Below are positions 26,510 to 37,171 of a stretch of 64,000 bases of DNA, one piece after another. The position numbers and the translations under genes are program-made. Numbering within the stretch: position 1 is the first letter of the stretch; each line of letters begins with the position of its first letter. A model generated the notes under the pieces. It had not been told where the DNA came from, ran no database searches, and saw nothing but the letters and a program-made list of their open reading frames with translations. The stretch covers positions 1 through 64,000 of the forward strand of contig NZ_CALIIU010000009.1 in NCBI RefSeq assembly GCF_938017775.1, in the 5' to 3' direction. The stretch comes from an uncultured Campylobacter sp. Its GTDB lineage: Bacteria > Campylobacterota > Campylobacteria > Campylobacterales > Campylobacteraceae.

Positions 26510-28312
26510 ATGCAAGATTTTAGCAAGGAAAAGATAGAGTCGCTGGTCGCCAGCTGGAAAAATCACAACAAAAACCAATTCTGGCTTAAAAAACAAACCG
26601 CGATTTCAAAGTATTTAGGCGAGATAAAGCGCTGCCTGGCGAGCTTTGATGAGACCGAGAACGAGTTTTTGCAAACTTTATATATAAATCTCAGTGACGG
26701 CAATCTTAGAAGCTGCAAAATTTTATCTTTGGGCGAGAAGTTCGCGCACGCCGAGTATTTCTTTATGGATCAGTTTTTTGATTCCAATATCAGCGCGTTT
26801 TATTACGATTTCGCTTTCAAAGACCGCATCGTCGGCAAAAAGGAGCTGTTTCCTAAAAATGCCGTAAAAAGCGTAGATAGCGTGCTTAGCGGCGAGGATA
26901 AAAACATCGTATCGCTTTATGTTTTCATCGAAAATATCGTAAAAAATTTCAATAGCTATTCGCAGGAGCGTACCGCGCGCGATATTTTTAAACAAAAGCT
27001 AGTCAATTTCTACGACGAGCTTTACAGGCTTCTTACGGCGGTGGACAGCGCTTTGGCGATCGATTTTTTCGACGTCGCGCTGCATAATCAGCCCTTCGTG
27101 CTGATGGAATTTTTAAAATCCGCGATAAATGCCGATAATTTCTATCTGATCGATAGCTACCTAAGCGATGACGGGATGCTAAATTTAGGACTTGCCGAGG
27201 GCGGCGATTTTGCGCAAATTTCGCGCGAAAAGCTCTATCTGCTAGCTAGCATATTTGCGCAGTGCAACGATGAGTTTCCGACTCTCGTTTATCGCGATGA
27301 AACCGCACAAATTTTATCTTTGCTCTATGACGAAAAGGTTGAAATTTTCGAAGAATTTTACGAAGTAAGTTCGCGATTTATCGCGGAATTTACCCCGTAT
27401 CCGCAGGATGTCGTGGGTGCGGCTAGGATCGTGTACTCCTCGCTATTTTTTGAATACGTCAAAAACTACAAAAGCGAAGAGGTCGCGAAAAATACGATAT
27501 TTTACGGCGCAATCGGCACCGGCAAGACCCGCAGATTGCGATCTTTGATCACCGAAAAGAAACTTGCGACCAAAAATTTCCGCTACATTTGCCTGCACGA
27601 AGGCTTTGAATACAGTGATTTCATCGACGGATTTTACGGCAAAAGTTTCATCAATGGCGAGTTTAAGGCGCTTTGCAAAGAGGCGCTAAACGATCCGAAG
27701 GGCGAGTATTATTTTCTGATCGACAATGCAGGTGCTGCGAGCTTGGATAAAATTTTAGGCGAAGCCGCGGTGCTTTTGGATCGCCGCTACGACGAGGAAG
27801 ACGAGCTTTCGCTGATCCGCACGAAAAATTCCCACGTAATCGACGGCTTTGAAGAGGTCGAAAAAGCGCGCACCAGCGTCGTTTTAAAGGACGGCCACTC
27901 ATATTTTGCGGTGCCTAAAAATTTATACGTCCTATGCACTCTAAATGAGCACAAATGCGTTTCGCCGTCGATTGCGAAGGCGTTTAGATGGATCAGATGC
28001 GAGTGCGATTACGGCGCGCTTGAGGATTATTTAAGAGATCGCGAGATCGTAAATGCAAGCGCGGTCGTTGCAGTTTGCAAGGCGCTGAATAAATTTATCG
28101 CCGATGAGGCAAAGGGCCTCGGCACGATCGGACATGGCATATTTATGGGGCTAGCGCGCTATCAAAACAATGCGCAGATCATGCAAGAGGGGCTAAACGG
28201 CTTTTTTGCTGAGGTGCTTGAGCCGATCTTTAGGTGCGCAGCAAGTGGCGAAGATACCGCTACGAACCTTGGCGAGCGCATCGCTGAAGCCAAGGACGTG
28301 TTTAAATTTTAG
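26510..28312 (+). CDS. McrB-like AAA+ ATPase with degenerate motifs
   Basis: This 600-residue protein has about 320 N-terminal residues of no recognised family. An AAA+ module resembling McrB follows: Walker A YGAIGTGKT near residue 335, then CLHEGFEYSDFIDGFYG in the position of the McrB FHQSxxYEDFVEG block. Where McrB has the Walker B IDEINR, this protein has LIDNAGAAS. Where McrB has MNTADRS and an RRF-type arginine, it has TLNEHKCVS and FRW. The nucleotide is probably bound but hydrolysis is doubtful. No McrC-type nuclease is next to it. The ATG follows CAAGGATGAGTC. It may be a repurposed or inactive member; a defence role is possible but not shown. Confidence 0.65.
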   Translation: MQDFSKEKIESLVASWKNHNKNQFWLKKQTAISKYLGEIKRCLASFDETENEFLQTLYINLSDGNLRSCKILSLGEKFAHAEYFFMDQFFDSNISAFYYDFAFKDRIVGKKELFPKNAVKSVDSVLSGEDKNIVSLYVFIENIVKNFNSYSQERTARDIFKQKLVNFYDELYRLLTAVDSALAIDFFDVALHNQPFVLMEFLKSAINADNFYLIDSYLSDDGMLNLGLAEGGDFAQISREKLYLLASIFAQCNDEFPTLVYRDETAQILSLLYDEKVEIFEEFYEVSSRFIAEFTPYPQDVVGAARIVYSSLFFEYVKNYKSEEVAKNTIFYGAIGTGKTRRLRSLITEKKLATKNFRYICLHEGFEYSDFIDGFYGKSFINGEFKALCKEALNDPKGEYYFLIDNAGAASLDKILGEAAVLLDRRYDEEDELSLIRTKNSHVIDGFEEVEKARTSVVLKDGHSYFAVPKNLYVLCTLNEHKCVSPSIAKAFRWIRCECDYGALEDYLRDREIVNASAVVAVCKALNKFIADEAKGLGTIGHGIFMGLARYQNNAQIMQEGLNGFFAEVLEPIFRCAASGEDTATNLGERIAEAKDVFKF

Positions 28313-28745
28313 CCGCCGCTTAGCAGAGATGGTTATATTTGCGATGAAATTTTAAAATTTCATTGCACTGCGTTTCATTTGTGCTTGCAGATACCGCGCG
28401 CGAATTTGGGTTTAATTTTATTTATGCTACACGGGCTTACAAGACGATTGTAGCGCCATTTTATTTGCTGTGCAGCACGCCCACTGGATTGATTAAATTT
28501 GCTATAAATTTAGATTTGAAATTTTAGTTCTCGCTTGCCATGCTTATCGGAGCGCAGGCACGGAGTTGGATTGAAATTTTGAGCTTTAAATTTAGCCTCA
28601 GCCGCTAAATTTACACAAAATCTTTATTTTGAAATTCTGCAGTATCTCTACGCGGAATTTTGCTTGTCGGCGCAATCGCCGTTTTGATTAAATTTGATTG
28701 AATTGAAGCAAGCCTGTGGGGATAAAACAGCGCATGCTTTTAAAT
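28313..28745. other. Intergenic spacer
   Basis: 433 bases between the convergent McrB-like gene and moaE. RAATTY words are frequent. No gene or structured RNA was recognised. Confidence 0.5.
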
Positions 28746-29255
28746 TTAGCCCAAAAGCCCTGCGCCTTTTACTCTGTGCGAGCGATCCGCTGCGTAGATC
28801 CTCTTCCCGTCTACTACCTTGCCGCTCTCGATTTTGCCGCCCTTTACGTCGTATTTCCAGATCGGCGCGGCCGCCTTGAAATCCTCCACAAACTCGTTTA
28901 TTAGCGCCAGAGCGACCTTACGCTGCGGACTTACGACGCCTGCGGCGTAGGAGCTTTCGTGGATCGGCACATCCCCGTTTGCATGTGCAAAAAGCACGAA
29001 TGCACCCTGCGCCGCGGCCTTTTGCTGCCACGCTTCGAACCAAGTCCGCAAAATCGGCTCGTATATATCGAAGCTCAATGCGCAGATGCCGCCCTCATCG
29101 CGCACGATGCCCACGAAGGTGATAAACGCGCCGCAATTTACGTCCTTAAATTTAGCGTACCAGCGCGATAAAATCGCATCTACGTTCAAGCTGCCCTCAT
29201 AAATTTCAGGCTCGATCCCGCTTAAAATTTCCGGATTAAATTTAGCCTCGCTCAT
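28746..29255 (-). CDS. moaE: Molybdopterin synthase catalytic subunit
   Basis: MoaE uses sulfur carried by MoaD to turn precursor Z into molybdopterin. Family motifs are CGAFITFVGIVRDE and the substrate-pocket region FAHANGDVPIHESS. The catalytic-Lys region IWKYDVKGG follows near the C terminus. The length of 169 residues is slightly above average. It follows moaD by 15 bases, so the two form an operon. The cofactor serves molybdenum or tungsten enzymes such as formate dehydrogenase. Confidence 0.93.
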   Translation of the reverse strand: MSEAKFNPEILSGIEPEIYEGSLNVDAILSRWYAKFKDVNCGAFITFVGIVRDEGGICALSFDIYEPILRTWFEAWQQKAAAQGAFVLFAHANGDVPIHESSYAAGVVSPQRKVALALINEFVEDFKAAAPIWKYDVKGGKIESGKVVDGKRIYAADRSHRVKGAGLLG

Positions 29256-29270
29256 CGTCGCTTCCTAAGT

Positions 29271-29492
29271 TTAGCCGCCGCAAACGGGAGGCAGAAGGCT
29301 CACGCGATCGCCGGATTTAAGCGCGAAATTCGCATCATAAATCATCTTATCGTTTACCGCTACGGCGCAGTTTGCGAGCCACTCCCGCAGACTTTCGTCC
29401 TTTTGCAGCTCCGCTTTTACCTCCTGCAAGGAGTTTGCGTTTAGGCGCAGGGGCTCGCGCCCTATCGGTCCTAAAAATTCTATCTCTACCAT
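29271..29492 (-). CDS. moaD: Molybdopterin synthase sulfur-carrier subunit
   Basis: This 73-residue ubiquitin-like protein ends in VCGG; the terminal Gly is thiocarboxylated and carries sulfur into MoaE. It also shows the SGDRVSLLPPV segment typical of MoaD. The start follows AAAAAAGGATAAAA. It is divergent from nspC, with 87 bases between the two starts. Confidence 0.93.
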   Translation of the reverse strand: MVEIEFLGPIGREPLRLNANSLQEVKAELQKDESLREWLANCAVAVNDKMIYDANFALKSGDRVSLLPPVCGG

Positions 29493-29579
29493 TTTTATCC
29501 TTTTTTAAAGATTGGGCGATTTTAACCAAAAATTCATAAAATTTTATATAATTGCGTAAAAATTTAATGAGGAAAAACG

Positions 29580-30734
29580 ATGAAAATCGATGAAATTTCA
29601 ACCCCCGCTTACGTGTGCGAGGAGCAAAAACTGGTAAAAAATTTAGAAATTTTACGCGGCGTAGGCGAGCGAAGCGGCGCAAAAATTCTATGCGCGCTAA
29701 AAGGCTTTGCGTTTGGCTTCGCGATGCCTTACGTTGACAAATACCTCTGGGGCGCCACTTGCAGCGGTCTGCATGAGGCGAAATTTGCCGCGGAATTTAT
29801 CAAAAACGGCGAAATCCACACATACTCGCCCGCGTTCAAAGAGGATGATTTGAATGAAATTTTAAAAATTTCAAATCACGTCGTATTCAATAGCGCCGCG
29901 CAGTGGCAAAAATACCGCGCAAAGGCGCTCGCTGCGGGCGCGTCGTGCGGCTTGCGGCTAAATCCGCAGACCTCCTTCGCGCCCAAAGACGCTTACAATC
30001 CGTGCGGCAGCTTTAGCAGGCTCGGGATGAGCCTTGAAGCGCTGCAGCGGGCGATCTTGCAAGACGGCGAGTTTTTGCGCGGCATCTCGGGGCTGCATTT
30101 TCACGCGCTGTGCGAAGAAAGCGCGCAGAGCCTAGAGCGGGTGCTCGAGGTTTTCGAGGCGAAATTTAGCAAGTATTTCGGAGGGCTAAAGTGGCTAAAT
30201 TTCGGAGGCGGTCATCATATCACGCGCGCAGGCTACGACGTGGAGCTACTGATAGATTTGATCAAAAAATTTCGCGAAAAATATGAAGTCGAAATTTATC
30301 TCGAGCCAGGCGAGGCAGTCGGCTGGGAGTGCGGGTATTTAGTCGCTAGCGTGCTTGATATTGTAGAAAATGGCGCTAAAATCGCTATTTTAGACGCTTC
30401 CGCTGAAGCCCATATGCCCGATACCGTGCTGATGCCGTATCGTCCTGCGGTGCGCGGCGAGAGCGAGAGCGGTAAATTTAGCTATCGTTTCGGCGGCAAT
30501 ACCTGCCTCGCAGGCGATATCGTGGGGCTTGAGAGCGGGCAGCCCGAGTATAAATTTGATGCGCCGCTAAAGATCGGCGATCGGGTGATTTTCGAGGATC
30601 AGATCCACTACACGATCGTGAAAAACACGACCTTTAACGGCATCAAGCTGCCCGATCTCGTCTTAGCGGACGAGCACGGAGAGGTTTTGGCAATCAAAAA
30701 ATTCGGCTACGACGAGTATGCGCGGCGAAACTAG
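29580..30734 (+). CDS. nspC: Carboxynorspermidine/carboxyspermidine decarboxylase
   Basis: This 384-residue PLP enzyme is the last step of the alternative spermidine pathway used by campylobacters. The PLP Lys lies in ILCALKGFAFG near residue 41, and the N terminus ISTPAYVCEEQKL is typical. FHALCEESAQSLE and LNFGGGHHITR follow, then YLEPGEAVGWECGYL. The Cys near the second active-site half is in RFGGNTCLAGD. A GAGG ribosome-binding site precedes the ATG. In C. jejuni nspC also lies between moaD/moaE and the formate dehydrogenase genes, matching this order. Confidence 0.92.
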   Translation: MKIDEISTPAYVCEEQKLVKNLEILRGVGERSGAKILCALKGFAFGFAMPYVDKYLWGATCSGLHEAKFAAEFIKNGEIHTYSPAFKEDDLNEILKISNHVVFNSAAQWQKYRAKALAAGASCGLRLNPQTSFAPKDAYNPCGSFSRLGMSLEALQRAILQDGEFLRGISGLHFHALCEESAQSLERVLEVFEAKFSKYFGGLKWLNFGGGHHITRAGYDVELLIDLIKKFREKYEVEIYLEPGEAVGWECGYLVASVLDIVENGAKIAILDASAEAHMPDTVLMPYRPAVRGESESGKFSYRFGGNTCLAGDIVGLESGQPEYKFDAPLKIGDRVIFEDQIHYTIVKNTTFNGIKLPDLVLADEHGEVLAIKKFGYDEYARRN

Positions 30735-30763
30735 CGCCGCACTTAATGCAAAAATGTAATTTT

Positions 30764-30800
30764 GCTTTGTAAGAAAATTTTTTGCAAAAAATGATATAAT
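30764..30800 (+). promoter_or_regulatory. Candidate sigma-70 promoter of fdhC-yedF-selD
   Basis: A TGATATAAT extended -10 ends at 30800, 30 bases before the fdhC start, preceded by T-rich DNA (TTTGTAAGAAAATTTT) as in Campylobacter vegetative promoters, which lean on the -10 and periodic T tracts. Confidence 0.55.
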
Positions 30801-30829
30801 CGGCTTGAATTTTATATCTAAGGAAATCC

Positions 30830-31789
30830 ATGAAAAGATTGTTTCTCGAGCTTTTTGCCTGTATTTATGCGCAGGCCGAAGAGAAAAAATATGCCGATAT
30901 CGTGCAGGGGAATAGCGATGTTTGGGGCAATGCAAGGCTTGAAAACATCGATAGCTACGGCAACGGCTTCGGTCCGATTTTTCTGCAATTTCAAGGACAT
31001 CTGCAAAGCTCGGGCTTTTTTGCTTGGTTGGCACTGGGCGCGGTTTTGGGCGTAATCATAGCTTTTATTGGGCACTACGCGATCATAGGACCGAAGCCCT
31101 TCGATCATCATGCGGGCAAGCCGATCTATGCGTTTAATAAATTTGAACGACTATACCATCTTGTAGCGGCCGTCGCATGGGCGATTTTGGTTCCGACCGG
31201 CTTGATTATGATGTTTGGCGAAGAATTCGGCGGTGGCGCTTTCGTGAGATTTTGTAAAAACGCTCACGGACTAGCTACGATAGCCTTTGCGATCGCCGTT
31301 ATGCCTATGCTAGTGACATGGTTTTGGCGTATGCTACCGCGAGCTTACGATATCAAATGGATGATGATCGTGGGCGGTTATCTAAGCAAAAAGAAGCGCA
31401 CGATTCCCGCGGGTAAATTTAACGCCGGCCAAAAAGCGTGGTTTTGGGTCGCGACTTTAGGCGGCATAGTGATGATAGCCACGGGCGCATCGATGTTTTT
31501 CTTAGATTACAATATCCCTGAGATGAGAAGCGCGCTAGGTATGAGCCAGATCGAAATTTTAAGAGCAAGCGCGATTATTCATAATTTTTTGGGTGCGGTC
31601 TGCGCGGTATTTTTGCTCGTGCATATCTATATGGCGGTCTTTGCGATCAGCGGCGCTATCCACTCGATGATCGACGGACACAAGCCGGAGGAGGAAGTTT
31701 ACGTACTTCACCACTACTGGTATCGCGAGCTGCTCGATAAAGGGCAGATTGCTAAATCGCAATTTGAAGCGAAGTACCCGCGCTTATAA
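30830..31789 (+). CDS. fdhC: Formate dehydrogenase cytochrome b subunit
   Basis: This 319-residue membrane subunit passes electrons from formate dehydrogenase to menaquinone. An exported N-terminal part is followed by four main transmembrane segments with His residues suited to two b haems: ERLYHLVAAVAWAI, KNAHGLATIAFA, IIHNFLGAVCAV and LVHIYMAVFAISG. The ATG follows AAGGAAATCC. The catalytic FdhA and iron-sulfur FdhB genes, which normally lie just upstream, are absent; nspC occupies that place. Downstream are yedF and selD, as in C. jejuni. It must therefore partner with subunits encoded elsewhere. Confidence 0.88.
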   Translation: MKRLFLELFACIYAQAEEKKYADIVQGNSDVWGNARLENIDSYGNGFGPIFLQFQGHLQSSGFFAWLALGAVLGVIIAFIGHYAIIGPKPFDHHAGKPIYAFNKFERLYHLVAAVAWAILVPTGLIMMFGEEFGGGAFVRFCKNAHGLATIAFAIAVMPMLVTWFWRMLPRAYDIKWMMIVGGYLSKKKRTIPAGKFNAGQKAWFWVATLGGIVMIATGASMFFLDYNIPEMRSALGMSQIEILRASAIIHNFLGAVCAVFLLVHIYMAVFAISGAIHSMIDGHKPEEEVYVLHHYWYRELLDKGQIAKSQFEAKYPRL

Positions 31790-31873
31790 CTTGGGTAAAT
31801 TTTATGCGGGTCTGCTTGCGTGCGGCTCGCATTAGCTTTGAGGTTCAAAGAATTTTATTTTTAAGGATTACAT

Positions 31874-32470
31874 ATGCAACTAGATTGTCGCAATTTAAAT
31901 TGCCCGGAACCGCTTTTACGCGCTAAAAAAGCCCTCGGCGAGCTAAAAATCGCAGAGAGTTTAGAAATTTTAGTAAACGACGTAGCGCCACGCGAAAACA
32001 TAAAACGCTTTTTGGCTAAAAACGGCTTTGAGGCGAAAATTTCACAAGCGGGCGCCGATACGCTTATAAAAACCGTAAAAACGGACGAGCTTAAAGATGA
32101 AAGTATCGACGATATTTATTGTAATGTCACGGCGCCAAAAAGAGGCAAGGTGATATTCCTAAACGAGGAGCAGTGCGGAAGCGGCCCGATCGGAAAGAGC
32201 TTGCTTGCTAAATTTTTAGGCGCGGCGCTAAACCTAGACGAAAAGCCAGTGAAGGTCATCTGCGTAAACAACGCCGTGCACATAACTACCAACCGCGGCC
32301 ACGAATGCTTTGAGGCGATCAAAAAGCTAAATGAAGCGGGAGCTGAAATTTTAAGCTGCGGAAGCTGCCTAGAGGGTTACAAACTGGTCGATAAGCTCGC
32401 GATCGGCGAAATTTCAAACGCATACGAAATCATGGACGTCCTATCAAAATACGAAGTAATCAAACTATGA
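31874..32470 (+). CDS. yedF: Selenium metabolism protein YedF
   Basis: This 198-residue protein has an N-terminal TusA/SirA-like domain (LDCRNLNCPEPLLRAK with the CPxP Cys) and a C-terminal DsrE-like domain. That domain holds the segment IFLNEEQCGSGPIGKSLLAKF and a Cys pair in SCGSCLEGY. The two-domain form is the selenium-linked YedF. The gene overlaps selD by four bases (ATGA at 32467-32470), so translation is probably coupled. It likely handles a reactive selenium or sulfur intermediate for SelD. Confidence 0.88.
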   Translation: MQLDCRNLNCPEPLLRAKKALGELKIAESLEILVNDVAPRENIKRFLAKNGFEAKISQAGADTLIKTVKTDELKDESIDDIYCNVTAPKRGKVIFLNEEQCGSGPIGKSLLAKFLGAALNLDEKPVKVICVNNAVHITTNRGHECFEAIKKLNEAGAEILSCGSCLEGYKLVDKLAIGEISNAYEIMDVLSKYEVIKL

Positions 32471-33489
32471 TCTACAGAGATTTTAACCTCACGAAATTTA
32501 TTGCAGCCGCCGGTTGAGCCGCCAAGCTTGACCCGGCGGGTCTAACCGAAAATCTTGGAAATTTAATCGAGCCCAATGCAAGCCTGCTTTCGTCCATCTG
32601 CAGCAACGAAGATGCGAGCGTATTTCGTTTAAGCGACGATCTTGCGCTCGTGCAGACGCTCGATTTCATCACCCCTTTGGTGGACGATCCGTTTATTTTC
32701 GGACAGATCGCAGCGGCAAACTCCCTAAGCGACGTATTTGCGATGGGCGGCGAAGTGATAAACGCCCTAAACATCGTGGGTTTTGACGATTGTCATTTCT
32801 CAAACGAAATTCTACGCGAAATTCTGCGCGGCGGCAAAGACAAGATCAAAGAGTGCGGAGGGGTCTTGGTGGGCGGCCACACCATCTCTACTCCCGAAAT
32901 TTATTACGGACTTAGCGTTACGGGGCGCGTGAATCCGCGTAAATTTTGGAGCAATAATACAGCGCGCGAAGGCGACCTGCTGATCCTAACAAAACCCCTC
33001 GGTACGGGCATCATCGCTACGGCTATTAAGGCGAAATTTCTTAAATTTGAAGAATTTCGTGACGCGATAGAGAGCATGATTTTGTTAAATTTTTATGCCG
33101 TGGGCGCGTTAGCGGGTCTAAAAATACATGCCGCGACCGATGTGACGGGCTTTGGACTACTTGGACACGCGCTTGAGATGATAAATGAAAGCGTGAGTTT
33201 TAAAATTTATCCCAGTAAAATTCCGCTTTTAAAAAGCGCCCTCAGATGCCTTGACGAGGGGCTAATCCCCGCCGGAAGCTATAAAAATTTAAAATTTATC
33301 GCGCCTGGTGTCGATTCCGAGCCGGACATAACGCTTTGCGACGCGCAAACCAGCGGCGGACTTCTGCTTGCCGTAGCGGAAAAGGACGCGGCGCGAGCGC
33401 TTGTAAATTTAAAAAACGCAGGCTACGCTAGTAGCGCTATCATCGGCGAAGTTATAGCACATGCCGAACATAAAATTTATTTAGTTTAA
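32467..33489 (+). CDS. selD: Selenophosphate synthetase, itself a selenoprotein (in-frame TGA at codon 17)
   Basis: SelD makes selenophosphate, the selenium donor for selenocysteine. An ordinary ORF call would begin at 32650 and lose 61 residues. Reading from the ATG at 32467 (overlapping the yedF stop) gives MIYRDFNLTKFIAAAG, TGA, AAKLDPAG. The TGA (32515-32517) falls at residue 17, where E. coli SelD has catalytic Cys17, with Lys20 following as expected. Other SelD proteins carry Sec at this position. The rest holds TPLVDDPFIFGQIAAANSLS, VGGHTISTPEIYYGLS and DVTGFGLLGHALEM. Full length would be 340 residues. A SECIS-like hairpin follows the TGA. Confidence 0.92.
32515..32542 (+). promoter_or_regulatory. 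Selenocysteine TGA and SECIS-like hairpin in selD
   Basis: After the TGA at 32515-32517, GACCC (32530-32534) pairs with GGGTC (32538-32542) around the loop GGC. The loop begins 18 bases after the TGA and starts with G, which fits the bacterial SECIS pattern of a small G-containing loop about 16-37 bases downstream. A competing stem CCGCC/GGCGG is possible. Confidence 0.7.
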
Positions 33490-33510
33490 AATCTTTTATA
33501 TTCAGCCCCC

Positions 33511-33533
33511 TTTAAGCATCACTCTTGTATAAT
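33511..33533 (+). promoter_or_regulatory. Candidate rrn promoter
   Basis: TTTAAGC, then ten bases, then TATAAT preceded by TTG. This is the classic Campylobacter sigma-70 layout (TTTAAG-like upstream box and extended TATAAT), starting 22 bases after the selD stop and pointing into the rrn operon. Confidence 0.6.
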
Positions 33534-33944
33534 CACAATTCTGTTTCGCATCGAGCCGAACCTGCTTTCTTAACTCTTAAGTCCTAGTAGTTTTAGCCTT
33601 TTAGCGAACGCGTTTTTTAAAATTTTAACTGTTAAAAACAAATATCTTTAGTCAATCTTTGAAATCTAAACAAGTGATCGATTGAGCCTATGGATTTAAG
33701 ATTTAGATCGCCGGATCGAAATTTAGATTATTTTTTACATCCGTAACGAATATCTAATTAGCATCTAGCTTTAACTAAACCTATCCATAAAAACAATGTT
33801 ACAAAAACATAAAGTTTTTAGATTAAAAACTTCATAATCGTATCTACCTGTATAAGTATAAAGAGTTTAAATCATAGATTAAATTTAAGACGCAGAATAG
33901 ACCAAAGCTAAGCTTCGGTTTTAATGCTATCCTTAGAAATTTAT

Positions 33945-33974
33945 GATTTGCAAAAAACTTGTTTTTTGCAAATC
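33945..33974 (+). repeat. Perfect 13-bp hairpin in rrn leader
   Basis: GATTTGCAAAAAA and its exact complement flank the loop CTTG. It lies about 75 bases before mature 16S and may act in rRNA processing or antitermination. Confidence 0.55.
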
Positions 33975-33982
33975 TTTGTAAC

Positions 33983-34043
33983 TTTAGGTGGGTGCAGGGA
34001 GCGAAAGCTCCCGCTCGCAGTAACGGCTTTGCCGTTGCGAGAA
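33983..34043 (+). repeat. rRNA leader double hairpin, copy 1 (before 16S)
   Basis: TTTAGGTGGGTG is followed by the hairpin GGGAGCGAAAGCTCCC. A second hairpin comes next, with CTCGCA outer arms and the core ACGGCTTTGCCGT. A close copy lies at the same position before 23S (36540-36607), so the element is probably functional in processing or antitermination. Confidence 0.6.
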
Positions 34044-34050
34044 GTATAAA

Positions 34051-35562
<1,512 letters not shown>

Positions 35563-35902
35563 TAGAGTACAAATAGATATCCTCTCACAAGGTATCTATC
35601 ATAAAGTCTTAGCGCTAACATATTATTTATTAGCTCTAAGCATGCTCAATCGAGCTTGTTTAGGTTTGAGAGATTGACGGACAAGATTAAATTTTAGTCT
35701 TGTATTTTATAAGCTATTTTCCTTAATATATTAAAGTAAGAATTAATTGCTTAATACAATTTATTTTATATTTTTAAAATAGATTTGTTTAGATTTTTTT
35801 CTTAGACGAGCAAGTTTTAAGAAAATCAAGAGCGTATTATATATACGCAACGATGGTTTTTGCAAAAACTGACGAAGTATAAGGAAAAAAGATAAACGAA
35901 GA
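35563..35902. other. 16S to tRNA-Ala spacer
   Basis: 340 AT-rich bases of transcribed spacer. A hairpin just after 16S (ATAGATA, CC against GG, TATCTAT arms) may be a processing site. No gene is present. Confidence 0.7.
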
Positions 35903-35979
35903 TGGGGAATTAGCTCAGCTGGGAGAGCGCCTGCTTTGCACGCAGGAGGTCAGCGGTTCGATCCCGCTATTCTCCACCA
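35903..35979 (+). tRNA. tRNA-Ala (TGC)
   Basis: The cloverleaf is complete: acceptor GGGGAAT/ATTCTCC, D-arm GCTC/GAGC, anticodon arm CCTGC-TTTGCAC-GCAGG with anticodon TGC, T-arm with TTCGATC and encoded ACCA. It is the only tRNA in the 16S-23S spacer. Confidence 0.96.
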
Positions 35980-36539
35980 TAAGATATTTGTAATGTAGAT
36001 CTAAATAGAGAATTTTAATTCGGTTTTATCCAAGCAGATCGGTTTGTTAAATTTAACAAATTTGATCAAACTGCCATAACTTAAAATTTTCTATTTAGGT
36101 TTACCCTAAACGTTCTTTAAAGTACCATTGTTAAAGTCACAATCAAGTTTTAATAAAACAATTTTACAGGACTTGTTAAAGCTTTGATTATTCGAAGTGA
36201 TGCCAAGCCTTTAGCTTTTTATGTTATCCAAAGCTAAAAGCTAAGATCAATACACGCTTATAGAGCTTAACTTACTTTATAAGTTTGATCTCTTTCCGTC
36301 TTAATTCGAGTTAATCAAATACTATAGAATAAATTTAACGCTTAGGTTTTAAAGATAAAGCAATTCAAAAATGCTTATCCGTAAACCAACTAGCTTAGTT
36401 AGATCGATTTTATCTTTAACAAGGAAGTAATGCGAATTAGAATATATAAATAAAAATAGTCTAAGTATTTTTTACGAATCTAATCCTAAATGATTTCTTT
36501 TATAGAAATTTTACGGCAACGCCGAAAGCGTTGCTGTGC
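35980..36539. other. tRNA-Ala to 23S spacer, no tRNA-Ile found
   Basis: 560 AT-rich bases of transcribed spacer. I read it for the tRNA-Ile that usually follows tRNA-Ala in campylobacters and found none. A hairpin CAACGC-CGAAA-GCGTTG lies near its end. Confidence 0.65.
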
Positions 36540-36607
36540 TTTAGGTGGGTCGAGGGAGCGAAGCTCCCCGTCGCAAAGAGCGGCTTTGCCGGTCTGCGAA
36601 GTAAAAA
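36540..36607 (+). repeat. rRNA leader double hairpin, copy 2 (before 23S)
   Basis: TTTAGGTGGGTCG is followed by GGGAGCGAAGCTCCCC and by TCGCA/TGCGA arms around GCGGCTTTGCCGG. It closely matches the 16S leader copy, with several base differences that largely keep the stems. Confidence 0.6.
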
Positions 36608-37087
36608 ATATATAAAAGGTAAGCTACTAAGAGCGAACGGTGGATGCCTTGGCTAGTAGAGGCGATGAAAGACGTGCCAGGCTGCGATAAGTCTCGGGGA
36701 GCCGTCAAGGGGCTTTGATCCGGGAATTTCTGAATGGGGCAACCCAATACATAGCGATATGTGTTACCATTAATGGAGCCAACGCGGGGAACTGAAACAT
36801 CTAAGTACCCGCAGGAAAAGAAATCAATAGAGATTACGCTAGTAGCGGCGAGCGAACGCGTAAGAGGGCAAACCACTAGTTTACTAGTGGGGTTGTAGGA
36901 CCGCAACATAGACTAGGATCTGATAATAGAACAATCTGGAAAGGTTAGGCATAGAGGGTGATACTCCCGTATATGAAATCACATCCTTACTTAGCGGTAT
37001 CCTGAGTAGGACGGGACACGTGAAATCCTGTCTGAAGCCGGGTCGACCACGATCCAACCCTAAATACTACTACTAGACCGATAGCGT

Positions 37088-37118
<31 letters not shown>

Positions 37119-37171
37119 GGCGGTGAGCCGAGTGAAATAGAACCTGAAACCGTTTGCTTACAATCATTCAG

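Larger units (their letters stand above)
33490..34050. other. Leader region of the ribosomal RNA operon
   Basis: 561 bases between selD and 16S rRNA. It holds a strong promoter candidate next to selD (33511-33533), a second TATAAG/TATAAA -10-like run near 33850, a perfect 13-bp hairpin (33945-33974) and a double hairpin (33983-34043) that recurs in front of the 23S gene. Confidence 0.7.
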
